Shown here in pieces: positions 12,920 through 22,690 of a stretch of DNA of 64,000 bases. The stretch is from Xenophilus sp. AP218F. Lineage in GTDB: Bacteria; Pseudomonadota; Gammaproteobacteria; Burkholderiales; Chromobacteriaceae. The stretch is taken from positions 186,001-250,000 of the forward strand of contig NJIE01000003.1 of NCBI GenBank assembly GCA_002213445.1. Reading direction: 5' to 3'. The notes under the pieces are model-generated. The model saw only the letters and a program-made list of their open reading frames with translations, was not told the origin of the DNA and did no database searches. The stretch's first letter is position 1. Every line of letters begins with the position of its first letter. A program made the translations under genes and the position numbers.

Positions 12920-12957
12920 CCCACTTTCACCCACTTTATCCCACTTTCCGCCACTAT
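12920..12957 (-). promoter_or_regulatory. MraZ-binding repeat array
   Basis: The minus strand reads AGTGG four times at exact 10-bp spacing; plus-strand CCACT begins at 12921, 12931, 12941 and 12951. The inner three copies extend to AAAGTGGG. Known MraZ boxes are short TGGG- or AAAGTG-type direct repeats at 10-bp spacing upstream of mraZ, so this is almost certainly the autoregulatory operator. It covers the -10 box and the predicted start of transcription. Confidence 0.87.
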
Positions 12958-12981
12958 AAGAAAGAACGGCCCCACGGTCAA
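12953..12981 (-). promoter_or_regulatory. dcw-cluster promoter (Pmra)
   Basis: On the minus strand a -35 box TTGACC (12976-12981) and a -10 box TATAGT (12953-12958) are separated by exactly 17 bases, a near-consensus sigma70 promoter. It points at mraZ about 90 bases downstream. The -10 box shares bases with the first of the MraZ-type repeats. Confidence 0.85.
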
Positions 12982-13188
12982 CATTGGAATCCGCTAATTC
13001 GCCTTTTGAGACAATGACTTACGGCGCGGTCAAAAAATGGAAATCTTGAGAAATCAGGGACTTAAAAACATCAGTAAAAGTGAGCTGTGAGCATGGGCGG
13101 CGGAAATATTCGCAACAGGGCGGCAATTGTTGCCAATCAGGCCGTCAAACTGCCGGCGAACCTCCGGATTCGCACGATTTTCGGCCAT
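12982..13188. other. Intergenic stretch between gatB terminator and dcw promoter
   Basis: About 200 bases, moderately AT-rich toward 13025-13080, separate the gatB terminator from the -35 box of the dcw promoter. I see no convincing open frame, hairpin or second promoter in it. Confidence 0.5.
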
Positions 13189-13222
13189 AAAAAACACGGC
13201 GACGCGGAATCCGCGTCGCCGT
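13189..13222 (-). terminator. Rho-independent terminator of gatCAB
   Basis: Twenty bases past the gatB stop the minus strand forms a perfect 12-bp stem, ACGGCGACGCGG paired with CCGCGTCGCCGT around a 3-base loop. It is followed after one G by six T residues. Strength and position make this a confident end of the gat operon. Confidence 0.92.
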
Positions 13223-13241
13223 ATCGGGCGGGAAAAACCGT

Positions 13242-14669
13242 TTACGCCAGCTTCTGACGCAGAATGTCCTGCACCTGAGCCGGATTGGCCTTGCCCTTGG
13301 AGGCCTTCATCACCTGGCCGGCCAGCGCGTTGAGCGCCTTTTCCTTGCCGGCGCGGAACTCCTCCACCGCCTTCGGGTTGGCGGCGATGGCTTCCTCCAC
13401 CATCTTCTCGATGGCCCCGACGTCGGACACCTGCTTCAGCCCATCGCGCTCGATGATGGCGTCGGCGCTCAGATCGCTGTCCCACAGCGCCTCGAACACC
13501 TGCTTGGCGAGCTTGCTGGACAGGGTGTTGTCGGCGATGCGGGCGATCAGGCCGGACAGGCGCTCAACCGAGATCGGGCAATCGGCGATGTCCTTGCCGT
13601 CGCGATTGAGGCGCGCGGCGATCTCGCCGTTGATCCAGTTGGCGGCCAGCTTGCCCTGACCGGAGGCGCGGGCCACGGCTTCGAAGTATTGCGCCTGCTT
13701 GAGACTGGAAGTCAGCAGCGCCGCGTCGTAGGCCGACACGCCGAAAGCGTCGACGAAGCGGGCCTGCATCGCGCCCGGCAGTTCCGGCATCTCGCTCCGG
13801 ATGCGGGCGATCTGCTCGTCGGAGATGCGCACCGGCAGCAGGTCCGGATCCGGGAAGTAACGGTAGTCGTGCGCGTCTTCCTTGCTGCGCATCATGCGGG
13901 TTTCGCCGCTGTCCGGGTCGAACAGCACGGTAGCCTGCTGCACCTTGCCGCCGTCTTCCAGGGTATCGATCTGCCACTGGATTTCGTACTTGGCGGCCTG
14001 CTCCAGGAAGCGGAAGGAGTTGAGGTTCTTGATCTCGCGGCGGGTGCCGAATTCCTTCTGACCTTCCGGGCGCACCGACACGTTGACGTCCATGCGGAAG
14101 CTGCCTTCCTGCATGTTGCCGTCGCAGATGCCAAGCCAGGTCACCAGCGAGTACAAGGCCTTCACGTAGGCCAGCGCCTCGTCCACCGAGCGCATGTCCG
14201 GCTCGGACACCACTTCCAAGAGCGGCGTGCCGGCGCGGTTGAGGTCGATGCCGGACAGGCCGTGGAAGTCTTCGTGCAGGCTCTTGCCGGCATCTTCTTC
14301 CATATGCGCGCGCGTCACGCCGATGACCTTCTCCTGATCGCCGACCAGAATCTTGAGCCGGCCGTGTTCGACGATGGGCAGCTCCATCTGGCTGATCTGG
14401 TAGCCCTTGGGGAGATCCGGGTAGAAGTAGTTCTTGCGCGCGAACACGTTCTTCTGGTTGATCTTGGCGTCGAGCGCGAGGCCGAGGCGAATCGCCTTGT
14501 CCACCACCGCGCGATTGAGCACCGGCAGCACGCCGGGGAAGGCCAGCTCGACGGCGGAGGCCTGGGTGTTCGGCTCGGAGCCGAAAGCGGTGCTGGCGCC
14601 GGAGAAAATCTTGGAGGCGGTATTGAGCTGCACGTGCACCTCAATGCCGATGACGACTTCCCATTTCAT
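13242..14669 (-). CDS. gatB: Asp-tRNA(Asn)/Glu-tRNA(Gln) amidotransferase subunit B
   Basis: GatB is the tRNA-binding kinase subunit of the GatCAB amidotransferase. This enzyme converts misacylated Glu-tRNA(Gln), and in many bacteria Asp-tRNA(Asn), to the correct amide form. The 475-residue product starts [15 protein letters not shown] and has [36 protein letters not shown] and [12 protein letters not shown], all GatB hallmarks. The C-terminal YqeY-like tail ends in QDILRQKLA. It is last of the gatC-gatA-gatB operon and ends at a strong terminator. Confidence 0.97.
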   Translation of the reverse strand: MKWEVVIGIEVHVQLNTASKIFSGASTAFGSEPNTQASAVELAFPGVLPVLNRAVVDKAIRLGLALDAKINQKNVFARKNYFYPDLPKGYQISQMELPIVEHGRLKILVGDQEKVIGVTRAHMEEDAGKSLHEDFHGLSGIDLNRAGTPLLEVVSEPDMRSVDEALAYVKALYSLVTWLGICDGNMQEGSFRMDVNVSVRPEGQKEFGTRREIKNLNSFRFLEQAAKYEIQWQIDTLEDGGKVQQATVLFDPDSGETRMMRSKEDAHDYRYFPDPDLLPVRISDEQIARIRSEMPELPGAMQARFVDAFGVSAYDAALLTSSLKQAQYFEAVARASGQGKLAANWINGEIAARLNRDGKDIADCPISVERLSGLIARIADNTLSSKLAKQVFEALWDSDLSADAIIERDGLKQVSDVGAIEKMVEEAIAANPKAVEEFRAGKEKALNALAGQVMKASKGKANPAQVQDILRQKLA

Positions 14670-14697
14670 AGTTGTCGAGTCCTAATAACTATTTTTA

Positions 14698-14792
14698 GCC
14701 ACGGAAGACACGAAAAACCAAAAGCAATGCCAAGCTTCAATCAATCAAGATTGCTGCCGATCCTGTCCGCGTTCTTCCGTGTTTTCCGTGGC
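14698..14792. repeat. Imperfect palindromic repeat between gatA and gatB
   Basis: Two 15-base arms, GCCACGGAAGACACG (14698-14712) and CGTGTTTTCCGTGGC (14778-14792), are inverted copies with one mismatch that still pairs as G-U in RNA. They enclose 65 bases that hold a smaller CAATC/GATTG hairpin. Each arm contains tandem TTCCGTG-like heptamers. It looks like a dispersed extragenic palindromic element sitting inside the gat transcript; no other copy is in this window. Confidence 0.6.
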
Positions 14793-14803
14793 CAATTCAA
14801 TAA

Positions 14804-16255
14804 TTAAAGCGCCGGGGCGCGGGTGTGCCAGTCGGTGGCCTGCTGGAACTGGTGCGCCACGTTCAGCATCCTGGCTTCGGCGAAGTAGTTGCCGATGATC
14901 TGCAGGCCGATCGGGCGGCCGCCCGCGGTAAAGCCGGCCGGCACGCTCATGCCGGGCAGGCCGGCCAGGTTCACCGACAGCGTGTAGATGTCGGACAGAT
15001 ACATCTGCACCGGATCGCCGGACTTCTCGCCCAGATTGAACGCCGCGGTCGGCGCCACCGGCCCCAGGATCACGTCGCACTGCTCGAACGCGGCCTTGAA
15101 GTCATTGGCGATCAGGCGGCGAATCTTCTGCGCCTTCAGGTAATAAGCGTCGTAGTAGCCGTGGGACAGCACGTAGCTGCCCACCAGGATGCGGCGCTTG
15201 ACCTCGTCGCCGAAGCCTTCGGCGCGGGTCTTCTCGTACATGTCCACCAGGTCCTTGTAGTCCTTGGCGCGATGGCCGTAGCGGACGCCGTCGAAGCGCG
15301 ACAGGTTGGTGGAGGCCTCTGCCGGGGCGATCACGTAATAGGCCGGGATCGACAGCTCGGTATTGGGCAGACTGACTTCCACCGCTTCCGCGCCCAGCTT
15401 CTTCAATTCGGCCACCGCGTTGTCGACGGCGCGCGCCACGTCGGCGTCGAGGCCGGCGGCGAAGTATTCCCTGGGCAAACCCACCTTCAGGCCGGACAGC
15501 GACTGGTTCAACTCGCGGGCGTAGTCTTCGCGGGGGCGCTCCAGGCTGGTGGAGTCGCGCTCGTCGAAGCCGGCCATCACATTCAGCATCAGCGCGCAGT
15601 CTTCGGCGGTCTTGGCGATCGGGCCGCCCTGGTCCAGCGACGACGCGTAGGCCACCATGCCGTAACGCGACACCGCGCCGTAGGTCGGCTTGAGGCCGGT
15701 GACCCCGCAATGGCTGGCCGGCTGGCGAATCGAGCCGCCGGTATCGGTGGCGGTGGCCACCGGCGTCAGGCGCGCGGCGACCGCGGCGGCGGAGCCGCCG
15801 GAGCTGCCGCCGGGAATGGCGGCGGCGTCCCACGGGTTCTTGACCGCGCCGTAGAACGAATTCTCATTGGACGAGCCCATCGCGAATTCGTCCATATTGG
15901 TGCGGCCGAGCGTCACCATGCCGGCGGCTTCGCACTGCTCCACCACGTGGGCGCTGTATGGCGCGATGAAGTTGTCCAGCATTCTGGAGCCGCAGCTGGT
16001 TTTCCAGCCTTGCTGACAGAAGATGTCCTTGTGGGCCATCGGCACGCCGGTCAGCGGGTGGGCGTTGCCGGCCGCGAGACGCGCGTCGGCGGCAGCCGCC
16101 GCGGCCAGCGTCTTCTCGCGATCGACGGTGATGAAGGCGTTCAGCGCCGGGTTGAGGGCCTCGATGCGGTCGAGGTATTGCGTGGCCAGTTCCACACTGG
16201 AAACCTGCTTGGCGGCCAGCTGCTGCGACAATTGCTTGAGAGTGGCTTCAGTCAT
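14804..16255 (-). CDS. gatA: Asp-tRNA(Asn)/Glu-tRNA(Gln) amidotransferase subunit A
   Basis: GatA is the glutaminase subunit that frees ammonia for transamidation. The 483-residue protein is an amidase-signature enzyme: the catalytic lysine lies in [10 protein letters not shown], and the serines in [15 protein letters not shown] and [11 protein letters not shown] complete the Ser-cisSer-Lys triad. Length is standard. The ATG at 16255 matches the family N-terminus. It is separated from gatC by 107 bases and from gatB by 134 bases, unusually long gaps for this operon, the second holding a palindromic repeat. Confidence 0.97.
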   Translation of the reverse strand: MTEATLKQLSQQLAAKQVSSVELATQYLDRIEALNPALNAFITVDREKTLAAAAAADARLAAGNAHPLTGVPMAHKDIFCQQGWKTSCGSRMLDNFIAPYSAHVVEQCEAAGMVTLGRTNMDEFAMGSSNENSFYGAVKNPWDAAAIPGGSSGGSAAAVAARLTPVATATDTGGSIRQPASHCGVTGLKPTYGAVSRYGMVAYASSLDQGGPIAKTAEDCALMLNVMAGFDERDSTSLERPREDYARELNQSLSGLKVGLPREYFAAGLDADVARAVDNAVAELKKLGAEAVEVSLPNTELSIPAYYVIAPAEASTNLSRFDGVRYGHRAKDYKDLVDMYEKTRAEGFGDEVKRRILVGSYVLSHGYYDAYYLKAQKIRRLIANDFKAAFEQCDVILGPVAPTAAFNLGEKSGDPVQMYLSDIYTLSVNLAGLPGMSVPAGFTAGGRPIGLQIIGNYFAEARMLNVAHQFQQATDWHTRAPAL

Positions 16256-16362
16256 GTATGGGTATCTTGCTATCCGGATAATCTTGCGCGGCTGCCGGAA
16301 AAAAATACCAGGCAGCGCTCGACGCCGGCCGGGAACCTAAGCGCCCGCCGTCACTCAGAGAC

Positions 16363-16650
16363 TTACTCGATCACCTTGGGAACGAGGAACAGGCCTTTTT
16401 CCACCTGCGGCGCCACGGCCTGAAACGCCTCGCGCCGGTTCGGTTCGGTCACGACATCGTCGCGCAAGCGCAGCGATACGTCCTGCGGGTGGGCCATAGG
16501 CTCGATGCCGTCGGTATTGACGGCCTGCATCTGTTCGATCAGGCCGAAAATCTTGTTGAGCTGCTCGCCGGTGGCGGCGATTTCCGCGTCGCTTACCTCG
16601 ATGCGGGCAAGCTTGGCAATCCGTGCGACATCCTGGTGCGTCAGCGACAT
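16363..16650 (-). CDS. gatC: Asp-tRNA(Asn)/Glu-tRNA(Gln) amidotransferase subunit C
   Basis: GatC is the small belt-like subunit that stabilises the GatA-GatB interface. The 95-residue product starts [21 protein letters not shown] and includes [25 protein letters not shown] and LRDDVVTE, the usual GatC pattern. It is first in the gat operon and faces away from mreB. Confidence 0.95.
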   Translation of the reverse strand: MSLTHQDVARIAKLARIEVSDAEIAATGEQLNKIFGLIEQMQAVNTDGIEPMAHPQDVSLRLRDDVVTEPNRREAFQAVAPQVEKGLFLVPKVIE

Positions 16651-18047
<1,397 letters not shown>

Positions 18048-18058
18048 ACCCCGACTGA

Positions 18059-18083
18059 ACGCCGCGCCGTCAAGGCGCGGCGT
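18059..18083 (+). repeat. Stem-loop between mreB and mreC
   Basis: A perfect 10-bp GC-rich stem, ACGCCGCGCC paired with GGCGCGGCGT around GTCAA, begins 11 bases after the mreB stop and ends nine bases before mreC. There is no T-tract, so it is not a full terminator. It could stabilise the mreB end of the message or lower mreC expression. Confidence 0.7.
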
Positions 18084-18091
18084 GTCTGGCC

Positions 18092-18997
18092 ATGGATTTC
18101 GCCAACACCCCCAGCTTTTTCCGCTCCGGGCCGCCTCCTGCTGCGCGCCTGGCGATGAGCGTTGCCGCTTCGATCGCGCTCCTGATCGGCGATAGCCAGT
18201 TCGGCCTGATGGAGCACACCCGCGAGGCCGTGTCGCTGGCGCTCTATCCGGTGCAGCGCGCGGTCAACCTGCCGGCGCAGGCGATGCGCCACGTCAGCGA
18301 CTTCCTCACCTCGCAAGCGGAACTCAAGGCGGAAAACAACGAGCTGCGCAGCCGCCAGATGCAGATGTCGGCCCAGCTGACCCGTCTGGAAACCCTGCAA
18401 CGCGAGCTGAACGAGTTGCGCGCGCTCAACGGCATCAAGGCGATCCGCAACGACGCCGCCCAGATCGCCGAGACGCTGTACACCGGCCGCGATCCGTTCT
18501 CCTACAAGATCATCATCGACAAAGGCGACGACGCCAAGCTGCAGCCGGGCCAGCCGGTGGTGGACGCGCAAGGGCTGCTGGGCCAGGTGACGCGCGTGCA
18601 GCCGCTAACCGCCGAAGTGTCGCTGGTGATAGACAAGAACCAGATGGTGCCGGTGATGGTCGCCCGCACCGGCGAGCGCGCCATCCTTTACGGCTACGGC
18701 GGCGGCGTGGAGCTGCGCTATTTGCCGCAGAACGCCGACGTGCAGGAGAAAGACCGCATCGTCACCTCCGGTCTGGATGGGCTATACCCGGAAGGCATCC
18801 CGGTGGCGGTGATCACCAAGGTGGACCGCAATCCGGGCGCGGCCTTCGTCCGCGTCACCACCGCGCCCCTGGCCGGCGTGCAACAAACCCGTTACGTGCT
18901 GGTGCTGCAGGCCAAGCAGGCGCCGGCGCGGCCGGCCGAAGCGCCGGTCCCGGCCAAAAAGACCAAGGGCGGCAAGAAGTCCGCCTCCGAGGAGTAA
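18092..18997 (+). CDS. mreC: Rod shape-determining protein MreC
   Basis: MreC is a bitopic inner-membrane protein that links MreB filaments to PBP2 and RodA in the periplasm. The 301-residue product has one N-terminal membrane segment (about 20-40), a coiled coil rich in E/L/R (about 65-110, ELKAENNELRSRQMQM), then the two beta-domain core with GLLGQVTRV and TSGLDGLYPEGIPV. The lysine-rich tail is poorly conserved. No clear Shine-Dalgarno precedes the ATG, and a stem-loop lies just upstream. Confidence 0.94.
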   Translation: MDFANTPSFFRSGPPPAARLAMSVAASIALLIGDSQFGLMEHTREAVSLALYPVQRAVNLPAQAMRHVSDFLTSQAELKAENNELRSRQMQMSAQLTRLETLQRELNELRALNGIKAIRNDAAQIAETLYTGRDPFSYKIIIDKGDDAKLQPGQPVVDAQGLLGQVTRVQPLTAEVSLVIDKNQMVPVMVARTGERAILYGYGGGVELRYLPQNADVQEKDRIVTSGLDGLYPEGIPVAVITKVDRNPGAAFVRVTTAPLAGVQQTRYVLVLQAKQAPARPAEAPVPAKKTKGGKKSASEE

Positions 18998-19004
18998 GCC
19001 CCCG

Positions 19005-19508
19005 ATGTCGTTCGACCGCCCCAAGGAACTGCTCAAGCCGGTCAAGCGCCGCTTCATCCTGTTCACTTTCGTCATCGCCATCCTGATCGAGCTGGTGCCC
19101 TTGCCGCACGGCAGCACCCGCTGGCTGCCGGACTTCGTCGGCCTCTTGATCCTGTACTGGGTGATCAACCAGCCGCGCCGGGTGAGCATAGGCATCGCCT
19201 TTACCCTGGGCCTGATCGCCGACGTCTCCACCGCCGGCCTGTTCGGCCAGCACGCGCTGGCCTACTCGGTGACTGCCTTCCTCGCGCTGTCGCGCCAGCG
19301 CCAGCTGGTCATGTTCAACCTCGGCCAGCAGGCGCTGGCGGTGCTGGGCCTGATGATGACCAACCAGATCATCATGGTGGTGGTGCGGATGATCACCGGT
19401 TCGGCCTTCGTCGGCTGGAGCTACTTCCTGCCGCCGCTGGTCGGCGCGCTGCTGTGGCCGCTGCTCACCAAGCTGATGCTGATGCCTTACCGCCACCACG
19501 CGGCCTGA
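19005..19508 (+). CDS. mreD: Rod shape-determining protein MreD
   Basis: MreD is a small multi-spanning inner-membrane partner of MreC in the elongasome. The 167-residue protein has about five hydrophobic segments and the family stretch PDFVGLLILYWVINQPRRV followed by GLIADVSTAGLFGQHAL. It starts seven bases after mreC and ends 13 bases before mrdA, so it is clearly within the operon. Confidence 0.92.
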   Translation: MSFDRPKELLKPVKRRFILFTFVIAILIELVPLPHGSTRWLPDFVGLLILYWVINQPRRVSIGIAFTLGLIADVSTAGLFGQHALAYSVTAFLALSRQRQLVMFNLGQQALAVLGLMMTNQIIMVVVRMITGSAFVGWSYFLPPLVGALLWPLLTKLMLMPYRHHAA

Positions 19509-19521
19509 CCCGGATCGATTC

Positions 19522-21462
19522 ATGCGCCGTCCTTCCAGTCTCAAGAGTCCGCAAACCGACGACGACCAGTTCCAGTTCCGGCTGGTCGTCGCCTATTCGC
19601 TGATCGTTCTGCTCTTTCTCGTGCTGCTGGCCCGCTTCGTCTGGCTGCAGGTGCTGCAACACGATCACTTTTCCACCCTGGCCGACAACAACCGCATTTC
19701 GCTGGTGCCCATCCTGCCCAACCGCGGCCTGATCCTGGACCGCAACGGCATCGTGCTGGCGCAAAACTATTCGGCGTACACGCTGGAATTGACGCCCAGC
19801 AAGATTCCGGACCTGAAAGCCACCATCGACGAGCTGAAAAAGCTGGTCAACATCACCTCGCGCGACGAAAAGCTGTTCAAGAAATTCCAGACCGAAAGCA
19901 AGAACTTCGAAGCGGTGCCGCTCAAGGTCAAACTGAGCGAGGACGAAGTGGCGCGGGTGGCCGCCAACGGCTGGCGCTTTCCCGGCGTAGAAGTCAAGGC
20001 GCGGCTGTTCCGCGACTACCCCTACAAGGAAATGACCAGCCACGTGCTGGGCTACATCGGTCGAATCAACCAGAAAGACCAGCAGCGGCTGGAAGAAGAA
20101 GACAAGACCACCAATTACAAGGGCACCAACTACATCGGCAAGACCGGCCTGGAGGCGGTGTACGAGGACGACCTGCACGGCACCGTCGGCTTCGAAGAGG
20201 TGGAAACCGACTCCGGCGGCCGCGCCATCCGTTCGCTGCGCCGCACTCCGCCGATCAACGGCAATACCCTCAAGCTGGCGCTGGACATCCGCCTGCAGGA
20301 AATGGCGGACAAGCTGTTCGGCGCGCGCCGCGGCGCGCTGGTGGCGATAGACCCGTCCACCGGCGGCGTGCTCGCCTTCCTGTCCAAACCAGGCTTCGAC
20401 CCCAGCCTGTTCATCGACGGCATCGACAGCCAGACCTGGGCCGCGCTCAACAACGACTGGCAAAAGCCGCTGGTCAACCGCGCGCTGCGCGGCACTTACC
20501 CGCCCGGCTCCACCTTCAAGCCCTTCATGGCCATGGCGGCGCTGACCACGCACAGCATAGGCATGCGCGACATCCGCGGCGCGCCGGGCTACTTCACCCT
20601 GCCTGGCTCCAGCCACCAGTTCCGCGACAGCAAGAAGCAGGGCAACGGCATGGTCAACCTGCAGCGCGCCATCACCGTCTCCAGCGACACCTTCTTCTAC
20701 AAGCTGGCCTGGGACATGGGCATCGACAAGATCCACCCGGTGGTCGGCTCCTTCGGCCTGGGCAGCAAGACCGGCATCGACCTCGACGGCGAAGCCTCCG
20801 GCGTGCTGCCGTCCAAGGAGTGGAAAGCCAAGCGCTTCGCCCGCTACAAGGAAGAGTTCCGCCGCTGGTATCCGGCCGACGTGGTCAGCGTCGGCATAGG
20901 CCAAGGCTTCAACTCCTATACCCCGCTGCAAATGGCCAACGCCACCGCCATCATGGCCAACAACGGCGTGGTGTTCAAACCGCACCTGGTGCAGCAGGTT
21001 GTGGACTCCAAGAGCGGCAAGACCCGTCAGATCGAGCCGCAGCCAGTGCGGCAGCTGCCCTATCCGCAGGAGTACTTCGACTACATCAAGGAAGGCATGC
21101 GCAACGTGATGATCTCCGGCACCGGCGCGCGCGTCGGCGCCGGGCTGCAGTACACCATGGCCGGCAAGACCGGCACCGCGCAGGTGGTGGCGATCAAGCA
21201 GGGCGCCAAGTACAACGCCTCGGCGCTGGCCGAGCAGTACCGCGACCACAGCTGGTTCATCGCCTTCGCGCCGGTGGACAAGCCCAAGATCGCCGTGGCC
21301 ATCATCGTCGAGAACGCCGGCTTCGGCGCCGCCGCCGCCGCGCCGGTGGCGCGCGCGCTGTTCGACTTCTATCTGCTGGGCAAGGTGCCTAACGACCTGG
21401 CCGGCTTGCTCAAGACCGTACCGCAGGAATTCCCGGAAGATCATGCAGACACCGCTGATTAA
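19522..21462 (+). CDS. mrdA: Elongation-specific transpeptidase, penicillin-binding protein 2
   Basis: PBP2 crosslinks peptidoglycan during rod elongation, working with RodA. The 646-residue protein has one N-terminal membrane helix (about 20-42), the pedestal motif PNRGLILDRNG, and the transpeptidase motifs STFK (S330, the same number as in E. coli PBP2), SSD (387-389) and KTGT (549-552). The last 20 bases overlap rodA. Confidence 0.96.
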   Translation: MRRPSSLKSPQTDDDQFQFRLVVAYSLIVLLFLVLLARFVWLQVLQHDHFSTLADNNRISLVPILPNRGLILDRNGIVLAQNYSAYTLELTPSKIPDLKATIDELKKLVNITSRDEKLFKKFQTESKNFEAVPLKVKLSEDEVARVAANGWRFPGVEVKARLFRDYPYKEMTSHVLGYIGRINQKDQQRLEEEDKTTNYKGTNYIGKTGLEAVYEDDLHGTVGFEEVETDSGGRAIRSLRRTPPINGNTLKLALDIRLQEMADKLFGARRGALVAIDPSTGGVLAFLSKPGFDPSLFIDGIDSQTWAALNNDWQKPLVNRALRGTYPPGSTFKPFMAMAALTTHSIGMRDIRGAPGYFTLPGSSHQFRDSKKQGNGMVNLQRAITVSSDTFFYKLAWDMGIDKIHPVVGSFGLGSKTGIDLDGEASGVLPSKEWKAKRFARYKEEFRRWYPADVVSVGIGQGFNSYTPLQMANATAIMANNGVVFKPHLVQQVVDSKSGKTRQIEPQPVRQLPYPQEYFDYIKEGMRNVMISGTGARVGAGLQYTMAGKTGTAQVVAIKQGAKYNASALAEQYRDHSWFIAFAPVDKPKIAVAIIVENAGFGAAAAAPVARALFDFYLLGKVPNDLAGLLKTVPQEFPEDHADTAD

Positions 21463-22537
21463 ACGCATCTGGCAAGTCATCAAGGAGCCGCTGGACGGCG
21501 GCCTGATGCTGATCCTGGGCCTGATCTTCGTGGTCAGCATGGTGCTGCTCTACTCGGCCAACAACCAGTCCTTCGACAAGATAGACAACAAGCTGGTCTA
21601 CACCGCGCTGTCGCTGTGCGTCATGTGGGTGATCGCCCGGATGCGGCCGCAAAGCGTGATGAATTTCGCGCCGCCGATCTACGTGGTGGGCGTGCTGCTG
21701 CTGATCGCCGTGCACTTCAAGGGCGTGACCGTCAACGGCTCCACCCGCTGGCTGGAGCTGGGCATCACCCGCATCCAGCCCTCGGAAATCCTCAAGATCG
21801 CGCTGCCGATGATGCTGGCCTGGTTCTTCCAGAAAAACGAGCTGACGCTGCGCTGGTGGCATTATCTGGTGGCCGCCGCGCTGATGCTGGTGCCGGTTGG
21901 GCTGGTGCTCAAGCAGCCCGACCTCGGCACCGCGCTGCTGATCATGGCCGCCGGCTTCTTCGTGCTGTTTTTCGCCGGCCTGCCGTGGAAGGTGATCTTC
22001 GGCGGCCTGACCATCGCCGCCGCCAGCATGCCTTTCGTCTGGAACCACCTGCACGATTACCAGCGCCGCCGGGTGCTGACCATGCTGGACCCCACCACCG
22101 ACCCGCTGGGCGACGGCTACCACATCATCCAGTCGATGATCGCCATCGGCTCCGGCGGCCCGTTCGGCAAGGGCTGGCTGCACGGCACGCAAACCCACCT
22201 CGACTACATCCCCGAGCGCACCACCGACTTCATCTTCGCCGTGTATTCGGAAGAGTTCGGCCTGGTCGGCAACGCCGTGCTGCTGGCGCTCTACCTGTTG
22301 CTGCTCAGCCGGGCGATGATGATCACCGCCAGCGCCCAGACGCTGTACGGCCGGTTGATGGCCGGCTCCATCACCATGTCCTTCTTCGTCTACGCCTTCG
22401 TCAACATGGGCATGGTGTCCGGCATCCTGCCGGTAGTCGGCGTGCCGCTGCCCTTCATGTCCTACGGCGGCACCGCCACCGTCACCCTGTTCATCGGCAT
22501 GGGCATGCTGATGGGCATCAGCAACTTGCGGCGTTAA
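21443..22537 (+). CDS. rodA: Elongation-specific SEDS glycosyltransferase RodA
   Basis: RodA polymerises lipid II in the elongasome as partner of PBP2. The 364-residue protein has about ten membrane helices and the SEDS motifs NGSTRWLELG, IQPSEILKIALPM, DLGTALLI and GVPLPFMSYGGTATV. It begins within the last 20 bases of mrdA. It is last of the five-gene mre/mrd group; rlpA, which often follows in other proteobacteria, is instead at 46752. Confidence 0.96.
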   Translation: MQTPLIKRIWQVIKEPLDGGLMLILGLIFVVSMVLLYSANNQSFDKIDNKLVYTALSLCVMWVIARMRPQSVMNFAPPIYVVGVLLLIAVHFKGVTVNGSTRWLELGITRIQPSEILKIALPMMLAWFFQKNELTLRWWHYLVAAALMLVPVGLVLKQPDLGTALLIMAAGFFVLFFAGLPWKVIFGGLTIAAASMPFVWNHLHDYQRRRVLTMLDPTTDPLGDGYHIIQSMIAIGSGGPFGKGWLHGTQTHLDYIPERTTDFIFAVYSEEFGLVGNAVLLALYLLLLSRAMMITASAQTLYGRLMAGSITMSFFVYAFVNMGMVSGILPVVGVPLPFMSYGGTATVTLFIGMGMLMGISNLRR

Positions 22538-22551
22538 GCGCGGCCCGTCCC

Positions 22552-22640
22552 GCGCTTGGCGCGCATGGCCAGGAACTCTGCGGCCCGCGCGGGTGACCAA
22601 GCTGGTCTTGCGCTTGGCGCGCATTTACAATGCGCGCCAA
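22552..22640. repeat. Direct repeat and 12-bp hairpin after rodA
   Basis: GCGCTTGGCGCGCAT occurs twice (22552-22566 and 22610-22624). The second copy forms the left arm of a perfect 12-bp inverted repeat, TTGGCGCGCATT (22614-22625) and AATGCGCGCCAA (22629-22640). No T-tract follows, so it is only terminator-like. TTTACA inside it, 17 bases before GACAAT, could be a weak promoter for the M16 gene. Confidence 0.6.
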
Positions 22641-22690
22641 AAACATGACAATGCCATTGAATGTCATATAAAAACGGAACCACGCCCGAG

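Noticed and set aside
12920-12957. Short regular repeats considered as a CRISPR fragment
   Set aside because: Repeat unit is 10 bp with no spacers, and position and motif fit the MraZ operator.
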